Of a stretch of DNA of 64,000 nucleotides, positions 26,230 to 40,756 are shown in pieces (position 1 is the stretch's first letter; every line of letters starts with the position of its first letter). The stretch comes from Ypsolopha sequella (Eukaryota; Arthropoda; Insecta; Lepidoptera; Ypsolophidae): positions 6,599,501 through 6,663,500 of the forward strand of contig OW203987.1 of assembly GCA_934047225.1 (NCBI GenBank). Reading direction: 5' to 3'. The notes under the pieces were generated by a model. It had not been told where the DNA came from. It searched no databases and saw only the letters and a program-made list of their open reading frames with translations. The translations under genes were made by a program, and so were the position numbers.

Positions 26230-29218
26230 ATCCAGCTGTCAAATCAGTCGCAAGGAAATTATTATAAATTTATCTTAGCAAAGGACATATTTCTAAACAG
26301 CCATTTCTCAAATGACGTCACACTAAGGCAAATGGAAGATGCAGCTCTTTCGTAAAAATATTCATCATCATGAGATTTTTTAGACCATAAGTTCTAAAAT
26401 AATTAAATCTCGAAATGGTTTTGAATAAAAAAAAAACATTCACCTTCAAAACTAAAACTCTTGATTACACTTTATTTTTTAATCTACAGCTACAATCAAA
26501 GTAAGGAATGAATATTTTTTTTTTTAATACAGCCAATTAGTTGTAATAAAATTACTTATTTGAAGATAAGAAATAACATAACAATATCTATCATTTCGAA
26601 GCAATCTGACGTAAATATAAATATACTTATCCGATTTTGTTTTAAAAAGCAACTCTGCGATTATAATAATCGTGAATCGTGACTTGTGACGTCTGCTGTT
26701 CCATAATTAGACGTCGGGTCTTAAATCTGTCCCTCTCTATCTTACTTTGTAAAAAGACCCCTCTGATGAGTGAGATGGAATTATGATCAAATAAAAGGAG
26801 TACATTTACTCTCAAGATGGCGTCACGTCAGTCATGGCGGCCTAGACAAGGCCGAGCGGTCAATATCTCCGACCGACGATGTTTCTTTGTTTGCTATTAT
26901 TACACTGTACTGACAGTAGGATTCAGACGATAAGCTCTCTTGCTTGACTCATGCAGGTCATACATAGGTATATACAGGATGCTTGGTAATTCGACCTATT
27001 CCTTGAAAGGGGTTATACTGGGGATCATTTCCAACAAATGATGCCTATCAACTAGGGGTCGAAAATGATTTTTTTTCAAGTAAAACAAGTCTATATTTCA
27101 AAAATTACAAAATAAAAAAGGTTTTCTTTCCACTTAAGACCTTTTAAATCTGAGGTTATGGGAATTCAGGGCACTTATTTTTTTTTTATAAATGATCCCT
27201 CATCTATCATTGATCAGAAATATAATAAGTAAGTGCTGAGAGAGGAAGGTTATTTTTAAATTTAAATATTTGGTTATCACAATAAACATTTTGTTTTTTT
27301 TTTATCAGTTAAAACAGCAGTAAACTGCCTTTCCTTTTTTGTAAATACAACATTTACCTTTCAAAGCTACTCACACAACAACAGTGCCAATCAAAACTGT
27401 CAAAGTCGTTTTTCCATCCATACTCATCAATAGCACATCGGTACCTACGTCCTTGGTGTGTTGTGCTGGGTTGGGACATCGATAAACGTGAGACGAGGCG
27501 TCGACCGATAACTATCGTAAGGTCACAGCACTATCGACGTCACGTATACATCATTATAGATAAGTTAGTATTTGTTGGGGACGAGAAATAAGACATTATG
27601 TGCACAAATACAATACAGAATTCTAATAATACAGCACCGTACTCATCCATGACATTAAGGCGCTTAGTATCGCCAAATGGGTACTTTCTACAGCCTACTC
27701 CTCGTTTATGGACAAACAAAAAATATAAAAAAATGTATTGTGAATTACCAATTCTAAGACAACATATGCAACATTTTTCTTTTTCATACCACCGAAACAT
27801 CCATATGAAAAAAAAAAAATAGCGAATGCTGTTTTTTTGCTTGAATTCCTTACTGCTCCTAAGCGGCTTAGTCGATTTAATTCATTTATGCTTTGATAAA
27901 TAGACAAAGTTGCTAGCTATAATCATAACATAGCATTATTCAATCGAATAATCACGTCCATGTGAAAAGTATTATTTTCTCTTATTTCACCCTATAAAGG
28001 ACGCAGTGAGCGTCGTAACAGCCCCAATGCATTGCGCGCTGATATGAACGTTATTTTAATTTTAACATCGTTTCCGTCGATATTCGTATCGACAAACATC
28101 GAGCTGCTAATTTAGCGAAGGTAATCGCCTTAATATGCCTCAGAATCAGAAATACTCGTATAATTGACATTTCTTATTACATTTTTCCTTACAATTTGTC
28201 GTGTCATCCAAATTCATTAACACTACAAGTACCTAATGCCACGTGTTGCTATTGATCCACCTTTGTCCTCCACATCTCAGCTCAAGTATCAACTATCTAT
28301 GAGAGACATTCACCCCGTCTATTTCAGTTGCGTCTCCGAGGCTAATGCCCCGTCCCAGTCTAGGGGAGTCGCGACCTCGCACCATGACTGTCAAGGACAC
28401 TGTTCATTTACACCTTGACAGCTAGTTGCCGCGATGAGTCGTTGGTTTCCAATGTTGCAGTAATTGGCAGAGAGCCAAAATTCCCAGTCTAGGAGCCGGT
28501 TGCACGTATTTGAGGGGAATGTTGTTTTGAAAACGAAACGACAACAAACTCTGGTAATCCACAGAGAATGCGTTTTTGAGTTTCAGACACAACAATAATT
28601 TTAAATCCAGAAAAATACGCGTCAACGCTCGAGGATCCCAAACAAACTAAACGAGTTTTATCAAATTATCAAATTTAATCTTTCTTTCAATGATTTTGCT
28701 GTTTCAAAAGTAAGTTAAAAAGACATCAAATAACGATAGAAAAGACAGAATTCTCATTAAAGACCAGGGGACTGGGGTAGGAGAGGTGAATGCCTTGTCT
28801 GGTGGAGTAGATCCGGGCATTACCTCCGCTGAACCACGTGAATCCTGACCGATGCCAACAGGTGTAACTTTATTTTTAACTAGGTACACATAGGATGGGA
28901 GTGACTTTGGCACCCCTGACTGGGGCATACTCACGACACCCCTCTGAATCAAATATAGTCAGTCATTGGTGACCTCAAGAGCCTAAAAAGTTTTTGAATA
29001 AGAGGGAGTGTTATTGCGAGATATTGAAATCTAATAGTGACGCTGTAAGCAAAGAGTCGAGAATTTTGTTCGTATTTGTTCGTTGGTCAATCGCTAGTAG
29101 GGATTGCATTTGCAGTCAAGTATGCGGGAGCCAAAAAATAGAAAATATTGCTGCTATGAAAACTGCGAAGTCGAAGAAAGAGGCAGAAAAAAAAATGGAT
29201 TTTATTCATATTTTTAAT
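26230..29218. other. No gene recognised
   Basis: Mixed low-complexity and unclassified sequence. There are GC-richer patches at 26820-26900 and 27430-27540, the latter with several CGATA/TATCG partial DRE-like words, which could be regulatory. No open frame has a recognisable product. Confidence 0.5.
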
Positions 29219-29554
29219 GTTCATACGAACGAAATACCAAAACCATTTGTAAATCATAGATATTCTTAGGATAGTGTGTGTTTATTCCTATTGGATTACA
29301 GAATATCTAGGTTCCCAAATTACCAAATATATATTTTGAAAGGACACTGATTTAAAGATGACATACAATAAGCAATTTAAAATTTATTTTAAAATTTAAG
29401 TTTATTTTTCTCATATTTCATATTTAAATCAGTATTTTTATTTAATATATATTTGGGAACCTAGATATTCTGTAATGTAATCGGAATAATTATACACACT
29501 ACCTTAAGAATATCTATGATTTACAAATGGTTTTGGTATTTCGTTTGTATGAAC
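29219..29554. mobile_element. Foldback MITE, 336 bases
   Basis: GTTCATACGAACGAAATACC...ATTTCGTTTGTATGAAC outer arms with inner TTTGGGAACCTAGATATTCT arms. Total arm length is about 105 bases each. Confidence 0.8.
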
Positions 29555-29559
29555 TAGGA

Positions 29560-32500
29560 TTGCTCCGCAGGCCTCTAAAATTTAGAGCAGGTTACAAGTG
29601 ATAATGGTATAATAGTACTTAGAATAGAACTACGAAATGATTCGAAAAAACTGTCGCAATCGCAAACCGATTCCAAATATGGCATAAAAGCAATCAAGGA
29701 AATGCTCATGAATTCATATTTCTACACAAATGTAATACAAATGACACCATTTCGTGTTCGCAAGTTTCTATTAGTTATTTTAAGATATTAAGGCCCCAGA
29801 CTCTCTTTGCAACATTTCGCTTTCATCTTACCTGAGGCTCTAAAAGTGGCGCTCCCCCCGCTGCATTAAGATGTTAGAGACCGCACCTGAATGTTGCTCT
29901 ACTTCGTTAAATGAGTGTACGATTACTTAAAATTTGACATGTGAAGATTTTTAATTATTCAAGTAACGGTAATTTACAAAGTTTGGTTTGTTTATCGGAA
30001 CAAACAAAATGAATTTGCAAAAGCAAAATAAACAAAAGTAAATCTATCTGGAATAGATGGCTTATTGGTAGCAGTAAAAGTGATTAGTATTTAGACACAA
30101 TACATTTTATAGGTCATGCAATTATTTGCAAATTTTTACCGAAGGGGTGTCAAGAGGTGTTCCGAGTGTGAACTGTGAGATGCAAGTCATAAGTCCATCC
30201 ATACGTGTACCTATAAGTACACCCGCGTTTCTCTGACGATTATTACGTCTCAACGTGATGAGCCCTATCGCTCTAAGGAAACCTGCATGCCCTAAAAAGC
30301 GTGTAGTTGTGCCCGAAAATTTCTTTATTCATCAAGATTTTCATTTAACTAATGCCTGACATAAAAAATACCTTTATAAAATTTGGAAATGTAGAAAATT
30401 AATAATCAAATCGTTACAATGAAAACATTTAAAATTATGTATTCCTAATACTCACACACATATTACAATCAGTTCTTTAAGTAATATAATATCAAAAATA
30501 GAAACCCTTACGGTAATTAAGTGTCTGTCGGTTTGTGTGTCCATGATTATGACTAAGGTGCAATAAAAAAGGTAAAAATTTAGTTTTAGAAATGTGATGT
30601 TTTAATGATAAGAACCGCAGCTGCGTACGTTCTTTTGTTTTGATGCATTATTGTCTAGCACGTTGTTATCTCGACTGTCGGTTTTAGTGACTTCGATAGC
30701 TTTTTAATATATTTTAAATAAAAGTAAGTAAAGTAATAAAAAGGATGTAGCTTCGGCTTTAGTTATTCCAAAAAGTGGCGACAGCGGTGCTGGTATAAAA
30801 TTTGTGTCACGCCATCCCCGTGGGTTTTATAGACCACAACTTCTAAAATACGGCTTTACGGGTTTTCGAATTAACACACATTAACATAACTTAATCTAAG
30901 CAAATTAGGGCATGCAATTATTCGCAGATTTTTACTATCCGGATAACGGATAATGTATTATCCGGATAACCGGATACTTATGGTAAAAATTAAGCTAAAA
31001 TTAATTTAATAAAAGCTCCGAAAACTAAATTAAAACCGCCCAAAAAAACGGCCTACCGCAAATATCTTGAAAAAAAACTGGCCAAGTGCGAGTCAGACTC
31101 TAGTCAGAACCTAGGGTTCCGTATTGTGGATGATAAAATTTATAATTTTTTTTCGTGAATTTCTCAACCGCTTTATTTTTTCTGTAATTTTTACGTAAAC
31201 GCATATTACCATGATTTTTTTCATATTTTTCGGTGCACCAGTTTTGGAGATAAGAGGGGGGACATACATTTTTTTATAGGTTTTCAAGGATTTCTCGAAA
31301 AAGATGGAATTAAATATAGCCAAACTATATATTATTACAATAAGCTTTTTAATACCTACAATGTGATACCCATATTGTATTTTTATAAATGTTTTTTATT
31401 TATTTATTTTACTTTTTTTATATTTTTAAATCACTATAGTTTTCCCGGTTATTGGTCAGTTATGATCTATAATGGACATTTTTTTCATATTTTTCGGTCT
31501 ACCAGTTTCGGACATACACGTTATTGTAGTTTTTTTGAAGATTTCACAAAACCAGTGCCAGTAAATATAGTAAAAGTATATATTTTTACAATCACCTTTT
31601 TAGTGTCTACAGTTTGATACCCATATTGTATTTTTAGGATATTTTTTATTTTTCTCACTTTTGTTTTGAAAATATTTTAAACAATTTCAAATTTTTCATA
31701 TTTTTTTACAATGTAATATGTAGGCAAATTAATGCTATTTTTGTGCCAAACTACATGTCTTTATCTTGATAGTGCTAAAGTTATGATGCTGTGAAATACG
31801 GACGGACGTAGATTAGACTTTATTTTATCGAAACAGGGATTTCTTAAAATATTCAAAAAATATTTTATCCATAGTTGTTTACTTATTAAATGATAAGTGC
31901 AATATTCAAGTAGAGCAACTTTAATGATACAGTTCGCTTCTCCATAAGAATCTACACGAGGGAAAGGGAGCAACCGTGCGAGCGAGAGGTAAAATGACGT
32001 CGAGCTACACAACACACGTCTGAACGCTGCGATGTCCCAGCGAAACTGAGGGAAATATCGACACGTTTTGTGTTTTAAACTCTCGATAAGTTTCGATTTG
32101 ATAAAATGTTCTTAAAATAATTTTTTAAATACCGTTTTTTGTTATTTCACTAATTAATAGTTCTATTCTACGTGTTTTAAATTTGACTACGCTAAACGAT
32201 AGTTTTCTACTAGAAAAAAAATATTTTATCAGTGGTTGAATTCATAAAATCACAACTAGTTAAAGCACTCGAAATAAGAAAACTAAAGTATTATCCAAAA
32301 AAGTAACCAGGTAAGATTATTGTCGAAGATATGGGAATAAATGTTACCTGAATAAATTTCTTGTTTTTGTCATAATTTTTACGTGACGTGTGCATGAATG
32401 AGACTCTCAACGCGTATAACATAAATAAAGGTATGTTTAAAGCCTAAAAAACCTATTAAAAGTAGCATTAAAGTAAAGGAAAAAATAAGTTTTGAAATTT

Positions 32501-35500
32501 TCAAATTCCACACTATAAATTAACGTAAAATGTATTTTATTTATTGCTTTCTTACTAACTAAAATAAAATCTTTCTTTTCTGATAATTCTGCAAGAATAC
32601 TGATTTTTAGGGGACTGCAGCCTTAACTAACTATAATTTATTGTTGGGATCGTTATTCCGTACATTACAACATAACAGCACTGTGAAGAAATACCACTTA
32701 ACTACCTCGAGAAGTTGTATGTAGGTACTTGAAAATCATATCATATCAAGAAGAACTTGGATAATAAATATTAAAAAATCTGTGTAAATAAAATGTACGT
32801 AAGTAAATACCTACCTAGAACTTGCCCTGCAACAGTCTATGGCGATACAAATACAAATACAAATACAAATTATTTATTATCCTCATAAAAAATGCAGCAT
32901 CAATAATGTAAGTATTAAATTTAACCTGAGCTGAGAAAAAAACCCGCCTCTCGGGGTAAAGGTCCACATAAAATAAATATAATTGAAATTTTGATACATC
33001 GGCAATCATAAACCTAATCATAACATGACATTTTAAGTTAAGAAATTTAACAACAACATTATATAATAACAACTAAAACTAAACATGCATTATTTAAATA
33101 TTTTTATGCATCTGATAACACATAGAATTAAAAATTGAGATTTAGAAATTAGAAATTTATATTGATAAGTAAATTCACATCGTGACTATATGATAAGTGA
33201 TAAAAAATAATTAAAAATAAAAACCTTAAATAAAACCTTATATTTCATATCTAGCCATTTTCTTATTTTATGACGATCATTAATGATTGTGTTTGTTCGT
33301 AGTCTGTAGTAGTTTGTTTTGTTTGTTTTATACTGTAGTTTGTTCGTATACTGTTTCGAACACGACCTTTTTCAATTTTAATTAGTTTACGAAGAGAGTA
33401 ACAGAAACTTGAAATTGTATTGTTTTCACCGTCTGAGCCTTGCACTTGTTCAAATTGTTATTGCAAACAATATTCAGGGTGAACAAACAGCCGAAACATT
33501 ACATTTGTCTGTATTGAATTACATATTTGCTAATACACGTGCTGGTTGGTATTGAGTTTTGTGAATTTGAGACCACAAATGCACAGGGCAAAATTAAAAG
33601 GTACCTTTGACGTAGAAAAGTTTAAAATTTCAATGCCGCGTGAAGACACGCTCAGTGGCTTCTTTGCGTGCAATCCTATTTTTGACGGAACCTTGAAAAA
33701 TTACAATATATGAGATGAGGCAGAAACAAAAGGTTTATCTAAGATCTTATAATAGGTTAATCTAAGATAAGCTATGAAGACTTCGATACCTAAAAGTCAA
33801 CGGCTCACAAAGTTCCCAAAGGCGCTCTAATAGACACGATTTTCCAATAAATGAGGCTCATCAAGGTAAAATGAAACTTGCGCGCGCGCACCTAAGCTCT
33901 CTGTCTAGCCTAGACGAAACAGACGATGTCGGCCGTCGACCCACGGGGCGCGAAGGGTTTCTAACATAACGGTCAACCTGGCCTGGTTGCTATGGTCGCG
34001 AATTTAAAATACTCCTATTGGACCATCACGGCATTTGGATTTGTGGTTGAAATTTAAATAAAACTAGTTTACTATTTCTTCTTCTAAGACAACCACTTCT
34101 GCAGAAGTTTCAAGACGAAAAACTACGGGCACTTAATATCTAACAGGTTAGATTTTAGAAAATATTCCACTCTAGCACCAACATCAGCCAATGCTGTTCG
34201 AAATGTAAATGGAACTAGTTTGCCTCAGGGTCATAAATAAGACGTGTAGACAAGAGCTGGCTGTGTCACTCGTTAACCACATAGCCAGCAGCAGGCAGCA
34301 ACTAGCCATGTTCGCAATTTGTTATTGCAGTTGCAGAGTGAGCTGACATTAGACGAAGCTGCCGTTAAGGAAGGGTCAGTTAATGCTAGTAACCTTTGTG
34401 GTCAAAATAATAGGGTATAGAATTGACTAGAAGTCGAAGAGTTGGTCGACGTTGGTGGAGTAAATGTTGTACACCTTGATTGCAAGTATGCAGTTGGTTA
34501 CTATTTGAAATAAGAGTCTAATTGTGATTTGCGAGTTGTTTGTATTTCTGTTTGTTACAGATTTGCATTGGTGGATAAGAGAATGGTCAATTCACAAGGC
34601 AACAAACAAAATGGACTTGTTGAAACATAATGTTAAACTGTCTTTAATAATATGATTTCATATTTTCTACGTGACTTAACGTCGCTTTATTTAGAAGAAT
34701 TGTAAAACAATGATCCGATATAATTTGATAAGACACGAGTCAATAATGATAAGAGGTGCATGCAAACGATACATGCAGGTACGAGCTATTCGAATAGATA
34801 CAACTGAAGCATAGAATTTTTTGAGGCAGCATCTATAGAACAGATAAATATTCTGCAGTTAGGTGGATTCATCTTTTATTTCTTGTATTATGGAGATCCT
34901 AATCAAAAACCACCAATGCATTATATCGAACAAAATAAAAATATTTTGCCAAAGAAGTTTCAGGTATAATATAAAAATACCAAATATACGAACACCGCAT
35001 GATTGCATTTTTTGATAGCGTAAGTATGAAACCGCATTGGGTCGGCAACATCAACGTCAACTCGCTAAGGCCACCAAGTGAAGGAGTAGAGGGGGGAACG
35101 CAAATGGGTCGCATGCGCACTGCGCCGCATTCCACATCTCGCCTCCGGTTGACATTTCTCGGGAAAACGAGAGGTCATGTCGAATGAGATGCCAGAATTG
35201 TGTATCAGCGTGTGCAGGCAATACAGTTTACTAACTGCACGGTAACAAAGAGCAGAGACCAATAACAAAACGTAATGGAGAAATGAAAACCTTTTTTGTT
35301 CGTAATAAGGTGGAGAATTTGATAAAGGCAAAGAACTTAAAAAGGAAATTGCAAATAATCGTTAGATGTTCCTAAATCAAGAGTTTGTTCAAGGGTCTTC
35401 TTTGCCACATAAACTTTCAGCGCACCTACCCACAATTAGGAACCTCCGTGAGAAGACTGCAGGGAACCAGATTAAATCAAGTTATCACAACAAAAAACAG

Positions 35501-36770
35501 TCTATCCAACAAACAAGACCAGAAAGACGGGCTAAAAATATAGGTACCTGTCGCTCAAGAAGGCCACGCGATACGTGTGAACGCAAAAAATATCCTTCGA
35601 GCCAACGTCTGGCAAAACTAGTTCAACCGTCACTAACACTCATAGTTTTCCGGTGCCCAAAATAAAATAACTTAATTGGGAACCGAGATATACTCAGCTC
35701 CGTCATAAAAAACTCAGTGAAGTCCGGAAATTGTGGAGCTATGCTGTCATGGTCCTGTCTTTTATACCTACATAGTTGTCTTTATTTATCCTTTGATTCA
35801 TAAGATGAAACAGTTCTCAACACCTGTTTTTTTCGTGACGCATAAATTGCGTCTAAATCTAGTCTTTGAGGAGGTTTGGCTGCTGAAGTGAAAGCACATG
35901 CTCAGCTTGAATCAGACAGATTCTGTTAAGGCTGAGTCAAGCAAGCGACGCGACAGTCACACCCAGACCTGTTCCCAATATTTGCAACCCCACCGAGCCA
36001 TGACTCATGGTATAATTACTTCGCAGAATTGGAATTTCGAACGCAGACGGTTGGCCAAGGACCGTTGCGAAACCTTGGCGAGGAAGGATACATCATGGCG
36101 TTGAATTGAGTGTTTTCAAATCGAACGTTTAAACTTTATGAAGAATGCATACTGCAAACGCTTGTTGAAGGCTGTATGGCATGGAATTTAAGATTAAATT
36201 CAAAACGTTATCGTTGGTACCTTCAGCTTTAAAAGGCAATGTGAGGCAATAGTTTCTCAATATCCCTTATCAGCAGCCAGTCAGTAGCCTGTCCTATCCG
36301 TTTACATAACCCAAACGTGATTGCACCCCTCGATTTCAGAAACGATAACCATAATAATTACCCAGTGTAACCAGCCCTCTAAACACTCGGCCATGCTGTC
36401 AATCAGTAGGACTGTAAGGGTGACCAGAGGTCTGGCGCTACTGGTCGCCGTAGTCAGTCGACGAGAGGCCAGCCAAGCATCCTTTCCTTTTACTTTGGCT
36501 GTTGCAACATGCAGTTATGTTACATTACGGGGTCAAAAGTAAGGTGACTGGTAGGAAAATCGCAATTAGGTTTTAGTTATGGAACCCTCTATAGAAAAGC
36601 ATGGCTGATACATAACTTAAAAACAGCTGTGCAGTAAGTAAGTGCAGGGTCCCAGAAACCAATAAGGCATATTTTAAAGACTCATATGAGGTGTAATATA
36701 GCATCGGCATTGAAGATATCGTACATTCAACATTGTGTACAAAACACATGCAGGCTTGTACAGTGGATAT
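29560..36770. other. No gene recognised
   Basis: AT-rich intergenic or intronic sequence. GC-richer patches at 31890-32050, 33870-33990, 35030-35190 and 35880-36110 could be regulatory. A scrap of the GTGCGAGTCGG repeat lies near 31080. Open frames here are short and have no recognisable domains. Confidence 0.5.
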
Positions 36771-36775
36771 CACGT

Positions 36776-36872
36776 TAATCTTTACACATTGTATGTACCT
36801 ATCTTATACACTTCACTATAGGGGCGATTTCAATATTGCACGTGTATAGCTTAATATGATCTCCACTGTACC
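36776..36872. mobile_element. CAGTGGAGACC MITE, partial copy
   Basis: Right half ending GATCTCCACTGTAC, related to the full copies at 37103 and 40757. Confidence 0.6.
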
Positions 36873-37102
36873 TTCATGATATTCTTTTTTCAAAAATATG
36901 GACTATTTGAAGTTTTATAATTCGTGCAGACTATTATATTTATTTTCGCTTATGACGTCATTCGTAAGTCTTAGGTAGAATTAATTAATTTTTGGTTGCT
37001 GAAAAAAACATTTAGTTATATATTGCATTGGCCAACATGTACAGTACAGGCGAGATGAAAAAAATGAAAAAAGTTTTATTTATCTTACAATGTTCGTAGG
37101 TA

Positions 37103-37213
37103 CAGTGGAGACCACATCAAGCTATACATTTGCAGTACGACATTAGCCCCTACCGAGAAGAATATAAGATAGGTACAAAGTCCAATGTGTCTTACTTGAT
37201 GCGGTCTCCACTG
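37103..37213. mobile_element. CAGTGGAGACC MITE, full length, TA-flanked
   Basis: 111 bases, CAGTGGAGACCACATCAAG...CTTGATGCGGTCTCCACTG, with TA on both sides. Confidence 0.85.
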
Positions 37214-37719
37214 TACATCCAAAATATTAACACTGTCTATAAATAAAAACACACTTATATAATTTAGTATTAACTTAAAAGTAGCAGGCATTATTATAAG
37301 TGTTATTACATTGTATAGCAAAGGTATTGTCATTTTATTATTTCCAATGGTCCTCAAACTAGGCAAGCCTGGAACGCGAGGGCCGGTTAAGTATTTTACA
37401 GATTTTATTTCGCTCAGTTGCTATCCAAAATACTTTCTTTTTTTTTTAGATTTTTAAACCAGTATAAACAAACAACTTAAAACTATAATAAAAATAACTT
37501 TATAATATTTACATTAAATAAGTAAATAAATAAATAAATATAATGTTGATAAATAGTAAATTAAACAAATATGATATAAAGGTTCAAACAGCCGAAATTA
37601 ATTTTACTTGTTTTCCTATTGGCAGAAGCAACGTTTCAATTTCATCATAGGTTTTAGATTTTAACCATGTTAGGACTTTACTTTTAGTCTCTTTTATTGA
37701 GTTGTTAGTTGTTAGTTAG

Positions 37720-37905
37720 ATCACATTAAGACTTCCTTCACTATAGGGGCTAATGTAATACTGCAAGTGTATAATAGCTTGATGTGGTCTCCACTGTACA
37801 GTACAGTCAAGATCACATCAAGACTTCCTTCACAATAGGGGCTAATGTAGTACTGCAAGTGTATAGCTTGACGTGTGATCTTGAACTCTTTTGACTGTAC
37901 ATAAA
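37720..37905. mobile_element. Two partial CAGTGGAGACC MITE copies in tandem
   Basis: Two blocks sharing AGACTTCCTTCACTATAGGG and CTGCAAGTGTATA, each with a CACATCAAG or GATGTGGTCTCCACTG end. Confidence 0.65.
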
Positions 37906-38171
37906 CCATATAGACCGAAGACTTTTTTTCATGACTGTACACAAACTGCCAAGTTTTGCCAAGGCCTACTGGCTTTTTTAGGAGTAACTTTTTGTCCTTC
38001 TTCTCACAGTAGCTGTGTCATGCTGGTACTCGAAGAGATATAGTTACCCACAATAAACCATCGGTCTAAATAGTAACAAGCATCTTTGGCGTAACTTTAA
38101 TTTTAACATTTTTAATAGATTATGTTTATTTTGCGAAATCCATCGCTATGAATACTCTAAATATTATTAAA

Positions 38172-38309
38172 GTGCATTACAAACTAGAAAATATCAATCA
38201 GAAACTAATCCAAATACAAGAATTTGAAAAAATTCCCCGGGCCAGGATTCGAACCTGCGACCTCTTGTTATCAAGACAAGCGCGCTACCAATTGCGCCAC
38301 CGAGGTTCC
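38172..38309 (-). mobile_element. tRNA-derived SINE
   Basis: On the minus strand, a head with A-box-like TGGCGCAATTGGTAGCGC, an anticodon arm CTTGT-CTTGATA-ACAAG and B-box GGTTCGAATCC is followed by a body (CCCGGGGAATTTTTTCAAAT...GTAATGCAC). The acceptor stem no longer pairs, so this is not a working tRNA. The body alone recurs at 25564-25637. Confidence 0.75.
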
Positions 38310-38954
38310 TACCTAGACCGGCGAATTCTTCCATCATACTTGTCCACTGTTATTTTTGCATCTGCTTGATATAATAGCGTGTACTGCACACACAGAACGC
38401 TCACGAGGGCGTTATGTGATTTCACGCTTTGTTCTTAAGAAACAGATGGCGCTGTCGTCGCTACAATATTGTTGCTTCAGACAGTTAAGAAATTCACAGT
38501 TCTCATTAACTAAGATTATGTTTATTTTGCGAAATCCATCATATTTTTAATAGATACCTATTTTATCAAAAAAAAACGTTCGGTCTAACTAAAGACTTCA
38601 TATTGGCGAATTTAAATATAAGATAAACATCGATAATTTAAACAGAAAATAGCAAAGTACGTCTTAAAATTGGTTCCGCTTGGAAAGGTTTTTGAATCAG
38701 CATACCTTTGTGTAAATTACTCATACCTCTGAGAGAGCTTCTTTGCCTGGGTAGAACGACGAAGAGTAAATATTGCTGTAACTGCAACGAGTACTCGGTT
38801 GTTTCCTCAAGTCGCTGCACCAAATTGGGTCAAGCAATAAAGTAAGCAACTGGTTTACAAGTAACTTTGCTTGCTACGTGATTGAAAACAGTTTAGTATG
38901 CAAGTTAATTAATGTTTCAGACATTGCTTCCTATTCGTGTGTACTGCGTCATAA

Positions 38955-39533
38955 TGGTGTCGATTCGGTATAACACAACTTAACTTATTTGACCTAACCT
39001 TATTTTAATCTTCCCGTCTTTTTCTTTCCTAAGGCGATATACGGAAAAAATACGGGTGTTTCTTTTCTGTGTATTTCATGAAATACACGGAAAATTTTAA
39101 TAAATTTCTGGTATATGCATTTTGACTATATAATCTTGGGGGTTTTGAAATTGGAAAACATGTTTGGATAAATTTTCCTCGATAGAAATAATTGTTGAAA
39201 TGAGGTCTTCAAACACATTTTTTCTCCTCGTTTGACGAATAGGAACCATATACAAAACTCGAACATATTTTATTAGGTGTGTTTCAACAATATCTATAGA
39301 TTTGATATTTGAAATGTTGCTAGCTATTTTAGTTTTTTTAATAAAAATATAAAAGCAATGTTTTTTCCCTTTTGCCCTGAATCCGCCCCTCTCGCACTGC
39401 GCGATTTTTCGCTTGGAGTGACAGTGACAAAAATAAAATTCGCATAGCCTCTTAATCGAAAAGACAAAGACAGAACGCTTAAATTAAGTTTAGTCCTGTC
39501 AAATAAGTTAAGATATGCTACACCGAATCGGTA
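38955..39533. mobile_element. Foldback MITE (CCGAATCG family), copy 2, split by a TTAA element
   Basis: Left arm GGTGTCGATTCGGTATAACA and right arm GCTACACCGAATCGG enclose the TTAA-family insertion at 39033-39451. Confidence 0.75.
39033..39451. mobile_element. TTAA-family element nested in a foldback MITE
   Basis: GGCGATATACGG...CATAGCCTC between CTAA (39029-39032) and TTAA (39452-39455). Confidence 0.7.
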
Positions 39534-39556
39534 CCAATATCTAATATTTAATAACA

Positions 39557-39710
39557 GCGATTCGGTATAACACGTTTTAACTTAATTGACAGGACTAAAC
39601 TTAATTTAACCGCTCTGTCTTCTTCTTTCTGTATCGAACAGACAAAGACAGGACGCTCAAAATAAGGTTAGTCCTGTCAAATAAGTTAAGTCGTATTGCG
39701 CCGAATCGAT
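39557..39710. mobile_element. Foldback MITE (CCGAATCG family), copy 3
   Basis: GATTCGGTATAACACGTTTT...TTGCGCCGAATCGAT, intact arms. Confidence 0.8.
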
Positions 39711-40756
39711 AACATTATCTACCATTATTGTAGATATTAAACCATTATTCGTATTGCACCATAATAGAAGTCCTTTTCTCCATGGGTGCGTAGATTTTGT
39801 GATTATCTTCTCTGTTATTTTTAGTGTTTCACTACATAGTATAAAACAAAGTCGCATCCCGGTGTCTGTCTGTCCCTATGTATGCTTAGATCTTTAAAAC
39901 TACGCAACGGATTTTAATGCAGTTTTTTTAATAAATAGAATGATTCAAAAGGAAGGTTTATATGTATAATATAGTAGAGAAACAAAGATAATTTTAGAGG
40001 TTTCTAATGTGATGTCGTAAATAAACACATTTTTTTTGCGCTTACATTGCAAACGCTGGCTGAACTCTACGAGATAGATCAAAATAATGTACTACAGTAT
40101 TGTACACCTTAAAAAGGTCTACAAAAAAGTCCGCGATGGTATATGTTTATCTCTTAGGGATAACCCACAATAACCATTTTTTATCTTTTACTTTTTACGA
40201 GAAATAATGGCTTATTTACGAAGCGATTTTAAGCAATACAGCATTAATCCTTAACCAATAAAGTACCTTAAATACTGTAGTATATTTAGTATCAGCATTG
40301 CACCCGTGCGAAGCCGGGGCGGGTCGCTAGTTGTAAATAAATTTTAAATAATTCTTGTTTCATTATGTGTCATGAGTTGACATATTATCGTCATCATCGG
40401 ATAACCGAACATAACGGGCCATGGTTTCCGTAATCGAGATGGTATCGATGTCGTGTTCGGGCACCGTGTCACAACACTATCCGTGCTCAGCTATCGGAGT
40501 ACCGTTAAGGTCATAGTGATGTGCTCTACTAATTTAGGATGGGTTTACATTTCCCACAGATTTCATCGCGGTTTTAGTGTTAGTTTCTGTTTAGTTAGTG
40601 GTCTTCACTGCAAATATTCAAATGAAATAACTATAAAATGACAATATGTGTAGGAATTGTTAAGAAGGTGACCTAATTAGAGAGATTTTGACAATGAATA
40701 ATAGACAAGTAAGAAAATTACAAAAATCCTGAGAATGACGAATAAACGGGGTTGTA

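Noticed and set aside
35366..35665. A 99-codon basic protein on the plus strand
   Set aside because: No domain, no splice context and low-complexity composition. Likely chance.
38237..38309. Functional tRNA gene with a UGA-type anticodon on the minus strand
   Set aside because: The acceptor stem does not pair, a Ser tRNA would need a long variable arm, and the segment continues into a repeated body. It is a SINE head.
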